This document shows positions 34,945 to 46,345 of a stretch of DNA of 64,000 nucleotides, piece after piece. The translations under genes and the position numbers were made by a program. The notes beneath the pieces were generated by a model. The model made no database searches, was not told the origin of the DNA, and worked only from the letters and a program-made list of their open reading frames with translations. This DNA is from Cacajao melanocephalus (Eukaryota; Chordata; Mammalia; Primates; Pitheciidae), in the NCBI GenBank assembly GCA_963573385.1, contig CAUYLG010062012.1:62001-126000 (forward strand), in the 5' to 3' direction. Each line of letters begins with the position of its first letter. Position 1 is the stretch's first letter.

Positions 34945-35446
34945 GTAGAGGTCTGCTGGAAGGCACACCTGTCTGAACGATCAGGCACTCTTCCAGACCC
35001 AGGACCTCAGTCAGTGTTCCCAAACAGCCCCAGTACCTCCTTGTGTCTTCCCCAGGTCCACCTGAGCAGAAAGCCACATCAACCCCAGAGCCCTCTCAAG
35101 GCTCTCAGCAAACCTGGGCAAGGGGTGTCCTCTAGTGCTGTGATGACCGCAACAATATTGGCCTCAGGAAACACAACTCAGCTGGATTAGAATCCCTGGA
35201 GGCCCTCTGAAGAAGGAAAGGCACAAACAAAGACAGACCATGAAGACTCAAATAAATACCTAATCCCTCAATGTGTAGACATTGTCACATGTCCACAAGT
35301 CTCAAGAACATTCAGGGAAATGTGACCTCACCAAACGGACAATAAGGCACTAAAGCTCTACCCTATAATAATGGAGATGTGTGATCACTCAAAGAATTAA
35401 AGACAACTGTTTTAAGAAACCTCAGCAAACTTCAAGAAAACCATTT
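34945..35446 (+). mobile_element. L1 5' UTR / ORF1 start segment, sense
   Basis: CCAGACCCAGGACCTCAGTC, AACAATATTGGCCTCAGGAA, TCCACAAGTCTCAAGAACAT, AATGTGACCTCACCAAACGG and ACAACTGTTTTAAGAAACCT match the 5' UTR and ORF1 start of L1PB/L1MA-type elements. Most of ORF1 is missing. With 34328-34944 it may be one 5'-inverted L1 or two adjacent fragments. Confidence 0.75.
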
Positions 35447-36323
35447 ACTGTGGGGTCTTTTGCTGACTTTCCTAGAAAGGAAAGTGCCTGGTCCTTGTGT
35501 TGTTGCTGCAAGATGCTCATTTTTCTTTCCCATTCTCTTTCTCCAAAGTAACTCAGTTACCCATTTTGTTCAATATTACTTTTAAAATAATAATTTCCCA
35601 AATTCTATTATCTATCTTTCTTTGTCTCCCTCTCTCTTTCTGTCTTATAGGATGACACCTTTGGTTTTCTAAATAACATCTCTACTTGGATGTCTTACCC
35701 ATCCCTTTTGTTATCAGATACAAAGGTTTTGTCAGGACCCAGCCCAATGTCCCCTTGAATATCATGATTATAAACATAAAACTTCTTTGCATTGTTATTC
35801 TTCTTCATGGTCACGTAGTATGTCACATACTTACGTTTATTTCTTTGCCTTTTCAGTCTTACATACATAATCGTATTTCAAGACAAACTTTCTGCCTGTC
35901 AGTGTTTACTCATTTTCCACACTGTTTTTGTCAGCTAAGAAATGATTGAGAACTGCTTCTTACAGATAATAATTAGCAACGTCAAAACTGTCTACCTGCT
36001 TACTCACTTTCATTGTGAGCTAATGTACCTTTCTCTCTATCCAAAAGTCTTTTCCTTCCTTCAAAGTCATCTCTTCAATATAGATGCAAGTGCTTAGCAC
36101 GACTTAAAATTGATCTCTCTCATAGAGCCTTTCCAGATAAACTGCATCTCACTCAAGATCTCATAATAACTTTAGCAATTGTTTGGTGGAGGACACAACC
36201 CCAAAATTATTGTGTGTACATTTTTCTGGTGACATGCTTACATGTGTGTTCCCATTAGAAATATATCTCCAGATAAGGAATTCCTTTATTTATTTTGCTA
36301 TTGGCACCAAGCACAATGTTCTC
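35447..36323. other. unassigned stretch
   Basis: About 880 bp. A pyrimidine-rich tract ending TTTCTGTCTTATAG (about 35610-35650) looks like a splice acceptor, but no good donor follows. No family recognised. Confidence 0.4.
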
Positions 36324-36622
36324 ATTTATTTTATTTTTTGAGAAAGGGTCTCATTTTGTTGCCCAGACTGGAGGGCAGTGGTGTAATCACAACTAGCTGC
36401 ACCCTTGACCTCCTGGGCACAAGCAATACTCTTGCCTCAGCCTCCCAAGTAGCTGTGACTATAGGCATGCACCACCATGCCAGGATAATTTTCAAATATT
36501 TCATAGAGATGAGGTCTTCCTAAGTTACCTAGGGTAGTCTTGAACTCCTGGGCTTAAGCAATCCTCCTGCCTCAGCCTCCCAAATTGCTGGGATTACAGG
36601 AATGAACCACTGTACCCAGCCC
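36324..36622 (-). mobile_element. Alu, J-type, antisense
   Basis: Full-length antisense Alu with GGGCTTAAGCAATCCTCCTG, a J-type feature, and strong divergence. The T-rich start at 36324-36339 is the tail. It sits just left of the L1 at 36663. Confidence 0.9.
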
Positions 36623-36662
36623 CCTAAAACTGCTAAAATAAGATTAGCAGTGTCTTCTTTTT

Positions 36663-38267
36663 TTTGTATAATTATTATACTTTAAGTTCTGGGGTACATG
36701 TACAGAACATGCAGGTTTGTTATAAAGGTATACATGTGCCATGGTGGTTTGCTGCATCTATCACCCCATCATCTGCATTAGATATTTCTCCTAATGCTAT
36801 CCCTTCCCTAGCTCCTCACCCCCTAACAGGCCCTGGTGTGTGATGTTCCCCTCCCTGTGTCCATGTATTCTCATTGTTCAATTCCCACTTGTGACTGAGA
36901 ACATGGAGTGTTTGGTTTTCTGTTCCTCTGTTAGTTTGCTGTGAGTGATGATTTCCAGCTTCATCCATGTTCCTGCAAAGGACATAAACTCATCTTTTTT
37001 TATGGTTGCATAGTATTCCATGGAGTATATGTGCCACGTTTTCTTTATCCAGTCTATCATTGATGGGCATTTGGGTTGGTTCCAAGTCTTTGCTATTGTG
37101 AACAATGTCATAATAAACATACATGTGCGTGTGTCTTTATAATAGAATGATTTATAATCCTTTGGGTATATACCCAGTAATGGGATTGCTGGGTCAAATG
37201 ATATTTCTATTTCTCAATCCTTGAGGAATTGCCACACTGTCTTCCACAATGGATGAACTAATTTACACTGCCACCAACAGTATAAAGCATTCGTTTTTCT
37301 CCACATCCTCTCCAGTATCTGTTTCTCCTGACTTTTTAATGATCGCCATTCTAACTGGTGTGAAATGGTATCTCATTGTGGTTTTGAGTTGCATTTCTCT
37401 AATGACCGGTGATGATGAGCTTTTTTTCATGTTTGTTGGCTACATAAATGTCTCTTTTTGAGAAGTGGCTGTTCATATCCTTTGTCCACTTTTTGATGGG
37501 GTTGTTGGTTTTTTCTAGTAAACCTGTTTCAGTTCTTTGTAGATTCTGGATATTAGCTTTGTCAGATGGAGAGATTGCAAAAATGTTCTCCCATTCTGTA
37601 GGTTTCCTGTTCATGCTGATGATAGTTTATTTTGCTGTGTAGAAGCTCTTTAGTTTAATTGATTCAATTTGTCAATTTTGGCTTTTGTTGCCATTGCTTT
37701 TGGTGTTTTTGTCACGAAGTCTTTGGCCATGACTATGTCTTGAATGGAACTGCCTAGGTTTTCTTCTAGGGTTTTTATGGTTTTAGGTCTTACATTTAAG
37801 TATTTAATCCATCAATTTTTGTATAAGATGTAAGGAAGGGATCTAGTTTCAGTTTTCTGCATATGGCTAGCCAGATTTCCCAACACCATTTATTAAATAG
37901 GAAATCCTTTCCCTATGGTTTGTTTTTGTTAGGTTTGTCAAAGATCAGATGGTGGTAGATGTGTGGTATTATTTCTGAGGGCTCTGTTCTGTTTCATTGG
38001 TCTATATATCTGTTTTGGTACTAGAACCATGTTGTTTTGATTACTGTAACCTTGTAGTATAGTTTGAAGTCAGGTAGCATGGAGCCTACAGCTTTGTTCT
38101 TTGTGCTTAGGATTGTCTTGGCTATGCAGGCTCTTTTTTGGTTCCATATGAAATTTAAAATAGTTTATTCTAATTCTGTGAGGAAAGTCAACCACAGCTT
38201 GATTGAGAGAGCATTGAATCTACAAATTACTTTGGGCAGTATGGCCATTTTCACAATATTGATTCTT
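36663..38267 (-). mobile_element. L1PA-type LINE-1, 3' segment of a twin-primed copy
   Basis: Antisense L1 from the tail (TTTTTTTGTATAATTATTAT) through the 3' UTR and ORF2 C-terminal half to GGCCATTTTCACAATATTGA. The right end carries an inverted upstream piece (38268-38462). The whole is flanked by AGCAGTGTCTTCTTTTT (36646-36662) and AGCAGTATCTTCTTTTT (38463-38479). One mismatch separates the two TSD copies. Frames are broken. Confidence 0.95.
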
Positions 38268-38462
38268 GTTAACCCTCCATCACAACTGAAATAACTAGAA
38301 AAGCAAAAGCTAACAAATTCAAAAGCCAGCAGAAGACAAGAAATAACTAAGATCAGAGTGAAACTGAAGGAGACAGAGACACAAAAAACCCTTCCAAAAA
38401 ATCAGTGAATCCAGGAGCTGGTTTTTTAAAAGATCAACATAGACTGCTAGCCAGACTAATAA
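38268..38462 (+). mobile_element. inverted 5' piece of the same L1
   Basis: Sense ORF2 text upstream of the 3' segment: AACTAGAAAAGCAAAAGC, CAAGAAATAACTAAGATCAG, CAATGAATCC-like AGTGAATCCAGGAGCTGG and CTAGCCAGACTAATAAAG. The orientation flips at ~38268-38277, and the piece ends exactly at the right TSD. Confidence 0.95.
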
Positions 38463-38479
38463 AGCAGTATCTTCTTTTT

Positions 38480-38984
38480 AGAGATGAAATAATGTAACAC
38501 AAACAGTTTGCGCAGGAAGAACAAGTGATTACTATGTTTTGTCCAACCTCCTAGGTCATTTTGGCCTATTTGATGCTGGTGAAAAGCTCTATGCCTGCAT
38601 TAAAGGGGACATTATCTTAATGAGAAAGTACCATTTATCTGCATCTGTAGTACAAATTACCTTGGGTTGAGAACCAACAGAGTATACAATTATTAAGACA
38701 ATTTATGTAAACTTGGTGAAAATTCAGTGTTTAAATAAACATGGATGTATAATCTATCATTTTTAGATGATAGATTCAGGACAGGAAGGCAGGTAGGTAT
38801 ATATAGACAGAAAGATAGATAGACAGACAGAAGGGCAGATAATGCTACTGAATTTTAAGAAAAATGAAGTACAGCATAGATATATAAATTAACCCTAGAG
38901 AAAGGTGTATTGCATTTCTGTCACCATCTAAGCCAAGGACATATAAATTTAGTTTTCCAAGCTTAAGTGAAGAATGAATGAGGC
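38480..38984. other. unassigned spacer with a short GATA/GACA tract
   Basis: Nothing recognised apart from AGACAGAAAGATAGATAGAC and related units at about 38800-38832. Confidence 0.4.
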
Positions 38985-39165
38985 TTTATCACACAATGTT
39001 TGTTGATTTTCTTAAGTATGCATTTTGTGTCAGATACTACTTATGCTGAGAGACAGTCCTCCCTGTCTCTAAGGCACACACCGTCTAGCAGGGAATAAAA
39101 GAAACTGTAATATAATATGTCAAGTGCTTTAAGTCATAAGGTCAGAGACTTGATTGCAGGAGGTT
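38985..39165 (-). mobile_element. L2 3' end, antisense
   Basis: ACAATGTTTGTTGATTTTCT, TGTCAGATACTACTTATGCT, ACAGTCCTCCCTGTCTCTAA and CCGTCTAGCAGGGAATAAA follow an antisense L2 3' end. Confidence 0.6.
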
Positions 39166-39801
39166 AATGGCTGATTGGGAAGAGAAAAAGTGAGTCTAGA
39201 CTATTTTTTTTCAATGTGTTTGGTAAAGACTAAAAGGTGTAAAATGAAGTAGTAGAACAGAGAGAAAGGAATGTTCTTCCTTTCTTGTTTTTTAAGTGAG
39301 GTAAATGAGATGGTTTGTAGGCTGCCTGGGAAAAGGTAGTGAAAGAAGGGATGTAGAAGTTACAGGAGTGAGGAAATGGATGCAGAGTGACACAGTTGTT
39401 GGAGGAAGGAATGAACAAAAACAGGAATGATCTAACTGGATGGAGAGGGGAAGGAAAATGCATCTAATTTGTGTCTTCTAATATCAGCAAGAACAAAACA
39501 CAAGTCAATACTTCAAAACATTATTCTGCTTTACATGGAGGCAGAAGACTTCATTACTTCCTACTCTTTGCTTCTTAATTCATATTCACAAAACATCAAA
39601 CTGCTTTGGCAACAGCCGAGACACATCTTGCTCCTTCTTGCTTTTGTGTCTTTCCCAACACTACTTTCCTTGCCTGAATATCCTCCCATCTACCTTTTAA
39701 CCATGCATGCACATTTCATAGGTAACCTTCATAAAAGCAGAAGAAATGAGCACGGGTATCTAATCACCATACCCTCCCCAAGAGAACCAAATGTATAAAA
39801 T
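39166..39801. other. unassigned stretch
   Basis: About 640 bp, purine-rich around 39250-39460. The 109-codon frame at 39469-39798 has no domain I recognise. Confidence 0.4.
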
Positions 39802-39815
39802 AAAGAAAAACTTCT

Positions 39816-40122
<307 letters not shown>

Positions 40123-40696
40123 TTATCAAGCCTTCAGACTACCCTCTTCTAGTTGTGACATAATTTTATTTAAATAAATTATCTCAAGAAAATAAACAAA
40201 TGTGTAAGTAAATTACGTAAATTAAAGATAATGCTTATATTAAGCATTTTCATAGTGTGGGACTGTAATGACATCAGCAACTGAGACAACTCTATCACTT
40301 GTTCTACCTTCTCCACAGATGGCAAGTTCTCTCTCCTGCATTATGACCCTTGGTTGCCAACTGGCTTCCTCTACTTACTCTTAGATTCTGTTCCCTCTTT
40401 ACTTAGTCTGTAAGGCAACACATCAAAACTGATCTGGCTCTGATTCGTCTTTATGAATTTTAGTCAACTATTGCAAGCCTATCTGGGTCATTTACTTATA
40501 TTTTCTTAGTTCAAACTTGCAAAAGAGATAAATTGGCTTGACTCATTCTGTTTTTCATGCCACCACATAGATTGATGCTCAGTCTATAAATTTTTGAGTT
40601 AGTTTCAGACACCTCTGGTTCAAACAGTTATGGCATTGGGGCCAAAGTCATATGACAAAAAATACAATCACATGTAGATTGCTAAAAGAAAAAAAA
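40123..40696. other. unassigned stretch
   Basis: About 570 bp with no confident family or gene. Around 40310-40440 there is a vague L2 texture. Confidence 0.35.
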
Positions 40697-42285
40697 AAGA
40701 TTCAATGCTATTCCCATCAAGTTACCGTTAACTTTCTTCACAGAACTAGAAAAAACTACTTTAAATTTCATATGGAACAAAAAAAGAGCCCATATAGCCA
40801 AGACAATCCTAAGCAAAAAGGACAAAGCTATAGGCTCCATGCTACCTGACTTCAAACTATACTACAAGGTTACAGTAATCAAAACAACATGGTTCTAGTA
40901 CCAAAACAGATATATAGACCAATGGAACAGAACAGAGGCCTCAGAAATAATACCACACATATATAACCATCTAATCTTTGACAAACCTGACAAAAACAAA
41001 CAATAGGGAAAGGGTTCCCTATTTAATAAATGGTGTTGGGAAATCTGGCTTGCCATATGCAGAAAACTGAAACTAGGTCCCTTCCTTACACCTTATACAA
41101 AAATTAACTCAAGATGGGTTAAAGGCTAAAACATAAAACCAAAACCATAAAAATCCTAGAAGAAAATCTAGGCAATACCAATCAAGATACAGGCATGGCC
41201 AAAGACTTCATAGCTAAAACACCAAAAGCAATGGCAAAAAAAAAGCCAAAATTGACAAATTGGATCTAATTAAATTAAAGAGCTTCTGCACAGCAAAATA
41301 AACCATCATCAGCATGAACAGGCAACCTACAGAATGGGAGAACACTTTTGCAATCTCTCCATCCAACAAAGGGCTAATATCTAGAATCTACTAAGAACTT
41401 AAACAAATTTACAAGAAAAAAAAACAACCCCATCTAAAAGTGGGTGAAGGATATGAACAGATACACCTTGATTGAAGACATTTATATGGCCAAAAACATG
41501 AAAAAAGCTCATCATCACTGGTCTTAGAGAAATGCAAATCAAAACCACAATGAGATACCATGTCATGCCAGTCAGAATGGTGATCATTCAAAAGTCAGGA
41601 GACAACAGATGCTGGAGAGGATGTGGAAAAATAGAAATGCTTTTACACTGTTGGTGGCAGTGTAAATTAGTTCAACCATTGTGGAACACAGTGTAGGCAT
41701 TCCTCAAGTATCTAGAACCAGAAATACCATTTGATCCAGCAATCCCATTACTGGGTGTATACCCTAAAGATTATAAATCACTCTACTATAAAGATACATG
41801 CACATGTATGTTTATTGCACCACTATTCACAATAGCAAAGACTTGAAACCAACCCAAATGCATATCAATGATAGACTGGATAAGGAAAATGTGGCACATA
41901 TACACCATGGAATACTATACAGCCATAAAAAAGAATGTCGTTTGCAGGGACATGGATGAAGCTGGAAACCATCATTCTCAGCATACTAATACAGGAACAG
42001 AAAAACAAATACTTCATGTTCTCAGTCATAAATGGGAGCCGAACTATTATAATACATGGACACAGAGAGGGGAATATCACACACCAGGGCCTGTCAGGAG
42101 GTAGGGGGCAAGGGGAGGGAGAGCGTTAGGACAAACACCTAATTCATGTGGGGCTTAAAACCTAGATGACAGGTTGATAGGTGCAGCAAACCACCATGGC
42201 ACATGTATACCTACGTAACAAACCTGCATGTTCTGCATATGTATCCTGGAACTTAAAGTTTAACAAATTTAAAAAAAAAAAAAAA
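40697..42285 (+). mobile_element. 5'-truncated L1PA-type LINE-1
   Basis: A sense copy of ~1.6 kb. It starts in the ORF2 C-terminal half (AGATTCAATGCTATTCCCAT) and runs to the 3' UTR (CAGCAAACCACCATGGCACA) and an A tail ending about 42285. The AGAAAA-rich flanks (about 40684-40696 and 42285-42291) prevent a safe TSD call. Several frameshifts and stops, so it is dead. It forms an inverted pair with 36663-38267. Confidence 0.95.
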
Positions 42286-42784
42286 GAAAATCTTTCAAAG
42301 TATAAATTTTGAAACCCAATCAAAAATTTCAGAAAACAAAACTACACTCTACTAAGTAATTCCTAAGGCAAAGAAGAAAACAAAACTATAATTCCAGACT
42401 ATTTAGAAAAATAAAGATAACAGGGAACTTCTGGCTCCCTACAGATAAAGAAATAGCTTGGACTGCTGGATTCCTCTGAAAATGTTTTAATCCTGGAGCA
42501 AACAGTAATGAATGGAGAAAGCTTGAATCCAAAGTAGTAATCTATCAGGATGTCTTACAGGAAAATAAAAGAGTAATCTTCTGGAAACTTTCACCTGTAC
42601 AAAAAAAAAGAGCACATCTCTGTTTTTTTCCTTAAACTCACCAAAAGGTATACAAGAAAGCACTCAGGTTCACTATACTTCCTTACATATTACAGAAAGC
42701 ACAGTTAAAGCCTCAGGGGAAGCTCAGCTCACAGGCAAAAATAGCTAGACAATAAGGAATACGTGAACAAATTTTATTTTACAA
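42286..42784. other. unassigned stretch
   Basis: About 500 bp, A-rich, with nothing recognised. Confidence 0.4.
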
Positions 42785-42977
42785 AGATGCCCACACCTGA
42801 ATACTTACGCATTCCCACATGCTCATCTTACAATGTAACTGACATTCCTCCCACCAAGATATGTGGTCTATGTTCTTTCCTTTTGAATTTATGCAGTGAC
42901 TCCTGCCTACCTCAAACAATGGAGTAGAACAAAAGTGATGCTATGTGACTTCCAAGGCTAGGTCAAGAAAAGAATAC

Positions 42978-43102
42978 GGGCACATGACTATAGACTACAA
43001 TCCCAACTACTTGGGAGGGCGTAGTGGGAGGATTGCTTGAGGACAGGAGTTCTAGAACAGCCTGGGCAACATAGCAAGAACCTGTTTCTTTAAAAAAAAA
43101 AA
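42978..43102 (+). mobile_element. monomeric Alu (FLAM-like) or Alu half
   Basis: About 125 bp: CAATCCCAACTACTTGGGAG, GGATTGCTTGAGGACAGGAG, CAGCCTGGGCAACATAGCAA, then an A tail. AGAAAAGAA on the left (about 42966) and AGAAAAGAG right of the tail are a possible TSD. It could be a free monomer or a truncated old Alu. Confidence 0.7.
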
Positions 43103-43139
43103 TGAAGAAAGAAAAGAGAAAGAAATACAATTCTTCCAC

Positions 43140-43222
43140 GTTCTCTCTCTCTGCTTTTATTTCTGTCCCTATCTCTGCCTGTCTCTCTCTCTCTCTCTCT
43201 CTCTCATTCTCTCTCTCTCCAT
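43140..43222. repeat. CT-rich tract
   Basis: CTCTCTCTCT runs separated by TGCTTTTATTTCTG and similar. It lies at a spot where MLT1H-K LTRs normally carry a short CTCTCT stretch, so it is an in-place expansion. A Glu/Arg-rich frame on the minus strand is its artefact. Confidence 0.9.
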
Positions 43223-43592
43223 CAACAAATCCTACCATACACCCTTCCACGAGTCCAGCTACCATGTTGTAAGGAACCTCAAGCCACATAGAGAGATCAC
43301 ATGTGGATTTTCTTATAAACAACCCCAGCTAGGCCTCTAGGTAACACCTGTACCAACCACCAAAAATGTGAGTGAATGCAATTCACATTTTAGTCCCCAA
43401 GCTTCAAGCCTTCCAGTTCCAGCTGAGGTCTCCAACAAAGTGAAGTAGAAACAAGTCATCTTCCTGTACAGTGTCTGAATTCCTGACCGACAGAAATCAT
43501 GTAAGGCCAAAAATAAATTACTCTTTCTTAAACCCACTAAATTTTAAGACAATTTGTCATTAATTTGTTATGTAGCAATGTGTAACTATTAC

Positions 43593-44429
43593 CAAGTGCA
43601 ATTACTACAACAAAGAGCTTTATTACATAATGTAAAGTTAAGAATAAGAATTAAATTTTCAAACTAATAGGACAGGTTAGTGGTCCTATGAAATAGGACC
43701 ACAAAACCAAAAAGAAAAGCCAAGTAGAAATACTGACTGTTGAATATTCATCTCTTATCCCTTCTTACACTCAGTATAACAGTTGAAAACAGAATGTAAT
43801 AAATAAATCAATTGCAGAATCTATAAAGTCTAAGAAGGGATAAGAGATGAAAATTAAGAGACGTGAAAACAGAATTTGATGCCAACATATATATAATAGA
43901 AATCCCAGAAATAATAAAGAAATAGATGTGAGAAATTCTTGAAGGTAATTATGACTTATTTCCCTGAATTACAGAGTGATTAAAGACCTTAAATTCAAAA
44001 ATCCATACAATTAAAAATGGAATAGTTAAGAAAAGAAAATTCACTCTATATATGTAATAACAAAATTTAAGAATATCAAAATTATAAATGATGGATGGTT
44101 TTTGCTTCTTATGTTCTTCACTGGTTTACTGCACTAGATTTTTTATTAGAAAAAAATGTTCGGGAAGGTTAGGAGTCACCTTCCCCAGACTCCATTCCTA
44201 CTCAGCTCCCTCTGAGGACACATGAAATGTCCCTATTTGGGATTCCCTAATGCCCTGTGTACATCTCAGAAATTGTTTTTGCCATGCTGTGTCTTTCCCC
44301 ACCTATTAGTGGTGCTGAGTAGTGATTATTAACCAGAGTGACACATCAAAACCTCGGGGAAGCTGTTTCTATTATGAGTGATGTGTTTCTTACTCTACTT
44401 GCCCAGATTGCGTAGCAGGGCCACTGAAT
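43593..44429. other. unassigned stretch holding a strong inverted repeat
   Basis: No family is recognised for most of it. An inverted repeat lies at 43743-43855. A MER5-like texture (ACCAGAGTGACACATCAAAA, CCTCGGGGAAGC) lies at about 44318-44430 and is too weak to call. Confidence 0.4.
43743..43855. repeat. 25-bp inverted repeat, 63-nt loop
   Basis: The arms 43743-43767 and 43831-43855 pair at 24 of 25 positions. The core CATCTCTTATCCCTTCTTA (43749-43767) is perfectly complementary to 43831-43849. I cannot link it to a known MITE. Confidence 0.9.
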
Positions 44430-44643
44430 CTGAATCCTAGAAGTGTATACAATTTAAAAAAAAATACTCCATGATTTACCTTGGTTAAAACCAGTGAAAT
44501 AGAAAGACAGTATTCCTCTGTATCCCTAGGACTTAACTGAATCCTAGAAGTGTACACAATTTAAAAAAAAAATACTCCATGATTTACCTTGGTTAAAACC
44601 ACCAAAATAGAGGGATGGTATTCCTTTGTATCCCTTGGACTTA
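44430..44643 (+). repeat. 107-bp tandem duplication
   Basis: Unit 1 (44430-44536) and unit 2 (44537-44643) both start CTGAATCCTAGAAGTGTA, share ATACTCCATGATTTACCTTG and end near TGTATCCC..GGACTTA. They differ at about ten positions plus one A in an A run. Confidence 0.95.
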
Positions 44644-44700
44644 CACAGTGCCTGCCATATAGAACATGATCAGAAAAATGTTTGTTGAATGAAAGCATAG
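44615..44700 (+). mobile_element. L2 3' terminus
   Basis: TATCCCTTGGACTTACACAG, TGCCTGCCATATAGAACATG and ATGTTTGTTGAATGAAAGCA are the sense L2 end. The duplicated unit covers part of it, so the duplication occurred within this L2. Confidence 0.7.
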
Positions 44701-45289
44701 TATATAAATGCACATGATTTCTAACATGTACAAACTAATGGCATTTGTGTCTCCAAAAATCACAGCAATTTGTCTTGCAGTCTGATAATTCAATGTCATT
44801 TATTAATCCTAATATAGTTATCTGTGTGTTCTAACACTCTTATACATTATTTAGTTAAGAATCAAGCTTTATTCACTATTGACATGCTGTCTAGGACTTT
44901 TGATCTAAACTTTTGCTTTCTAATGCTAGGCACTGGGCAACTTAAACTGCAATGTCTCCTGTAAATAGCTAAAATCACAACTACGTTTAGTCTATGGACT
45001 GGATTTCTCACTTTTCCTAGTAATATGATAGAAGTTTCTGGTTAAAAAGGTCACTAAAGTTAGGATCTCATAAAGTAAAAAGAGATTAAAATTGATTAAT
45101 GTATCAAGAAACTAACAACTTGTTATTTCATAAAATTTAAAATGAGAGCAGTGAATAATGTCACCACATGTGGAAGATTCTCTAAAACAACTGCTTCCTT
45201 TTGACTATGTATTTTATGAAGAATCTACTTATGAGCCTCCACCCACAGTGATGCTTTTACTTTTAAAATGGTTAGAAAGATAGAGACAG
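44701..45289. other. unassigned stretch
   Basis: About 590 bp with no recognised feature. Confidence 0.4.
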
Positions 45290-45480
45290 CTCCTCGTCAG
45301 TTTCAACGCTTCATACTTATCTAACGCCTTACAGTTTGCAGAGTACTTCCCCATGTATTACTCCTTGGGACATTACAGCAACCTCATGAGGTTTATATAG
45401 CAAGTATTACCATATTTTCTACTTTACAAATAAAGAGCTTCAAATTCTAATCTGATAAGTGCTTGTCTCAGAAACTCCCT
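45290..45480 (+). mobile_element. MIR-type SINE
   Basis: ACGCCTTACAGTTTGCAGAG, TGTATTACTCCTTGGGACAT, ACAGCAACCTCATGAGGTTT and TCTACTTTACAAATAAAGAG follow MIR/MIR3 order. Confidence 0.7.
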
Positions 45481-45786
45481 GATGAACTGGGATGGAGAGC
45501 AGGTCATCCGACTCCCCAGATGGTGCTTTCTCCAGCACTCCACAGTGTTTCCAGAGGATTCTGCTCAAAGTAGCAATGAAACATGGGCAGTTACATATCT
45601 CATTGTCCTGTACGCTCAAGTTCACTACACACTCATTTCAACTGAAATTTTTGGGAAGTCACTGATCATGTGAAACGGTGAAAGACAACAGACAAATAAT
45701 ATAATATTAAGAAAAGGGACTATTCATATTCTGTTGCAATGTGCCTTCTATGTATTATATTCAAATGAAGAAGTTTCTTCTTTTCA

Positions 45787-46126
45787 TATGAACTGAATAG
45801 GTCCCTTCAAAATACATGTATTGAAATCCAAACCTTCAATGTGATGCTAATTTGGAGGCGGGGCCTTTAGTGGGCACACAGGTCATGAGGGTAGAGCTCT
45901 CACGAATGGGATTAATGCCCTTAGAAAAAGATACTCCAGAGCTTGCTCTACCTTTCTGCTCTCCTTTACATAAGGATACAAGAAGTTAGCCATCTGCACA
46001 CCATACACCAGATCTTCTGGCACCTTGATCTTGGACTTCCCAGCCTCCAGAACCATGAGAAATAAGCTTCTGTTTCTGAAGCCACCCACTCTGTGGTATT
46101 GCATTACAGCAACCTGAACTAAGACA
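45787..46126 (+). mobile_element. MLT1A-like MaLR solo LTR
   Basis: Sense LTR: GGGCCTTTAGTGGGCACACA, GAATGGGATTAATGCCCTTA, CACCTTGATCTTGGACTTCC, CAGCCTCCAGAACCATGAGA (AAATAAGC) and CACTCTGTGGTATTGCATTA, ending AACTAAGACA. No internal region. The minus frame at 45883-46104 is an artefact. Confidence 0.85.
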
Positions 46127-46199
46127 TCATTGTTCTAAAAATACTTAAAACTTAAAAAGCCAATTAACATCTTTAGAAAGCACAGCCAGCTCTACACCA

Positions 46200-46345
46200 T
46201 TAGTATTAGCATTTCTAATTAACATTTATACGAAACACTTAGTGTGTGCCAGGAACTTTGATATTTTCTATAAATCCCACTTAATCTTCATATCAGTATT
46301 ATGATTATGTGTCATTGACATTATTCCAGCTTTCACAAGAGGTAA
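46200..46345 (+). mobile_element. MIR SINE
   Basis: AGTGTGTGCCAGGAACTTTG, ATCCCACTTAATCTTCATAT and TATGATTATGTGTCATTGAC fit a sense MIR. Confidence 0.7.

Larger units (their letters stand above)
42785..43592 (+). mobile_element. MLT1-type MaLR LTR (MLT1H-K-like), interrupted
   Basis: GTGATGCTATGTGACTTCCA and AAGGCTAGGTCAAGAAAAG on the left, and CTACCATGTTGTAAGGAACC, GTTCCAGCTGAGGTCTCC, GAATTCCTGACCGACAGAAA and TTGTTATGTAGCAATGTG on the right, form one sense LTR. It is split by an Alu monomer at 42978-43102 and enlarged by a CT tract. No internal region is attached. Confidence 0.8.

Noticed and set aside
35605..35650. Pyrimidine-rich tract ending in TTATAG, resembling a 3' splice site
   Set aside because: No good donor follows within a normal exon length and no frame stands out.
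42963..43322. 119-codon minus frame with a Glu/Arg-rich run
   Set aside because: The charged run is the CT tract read on the other strand, joined to Alu sequence.
44318..44430. MER5-like texture left of the 107-bp duplication
   Set aside because: Only a few short phrases fit and the terminal repeats are not visible.
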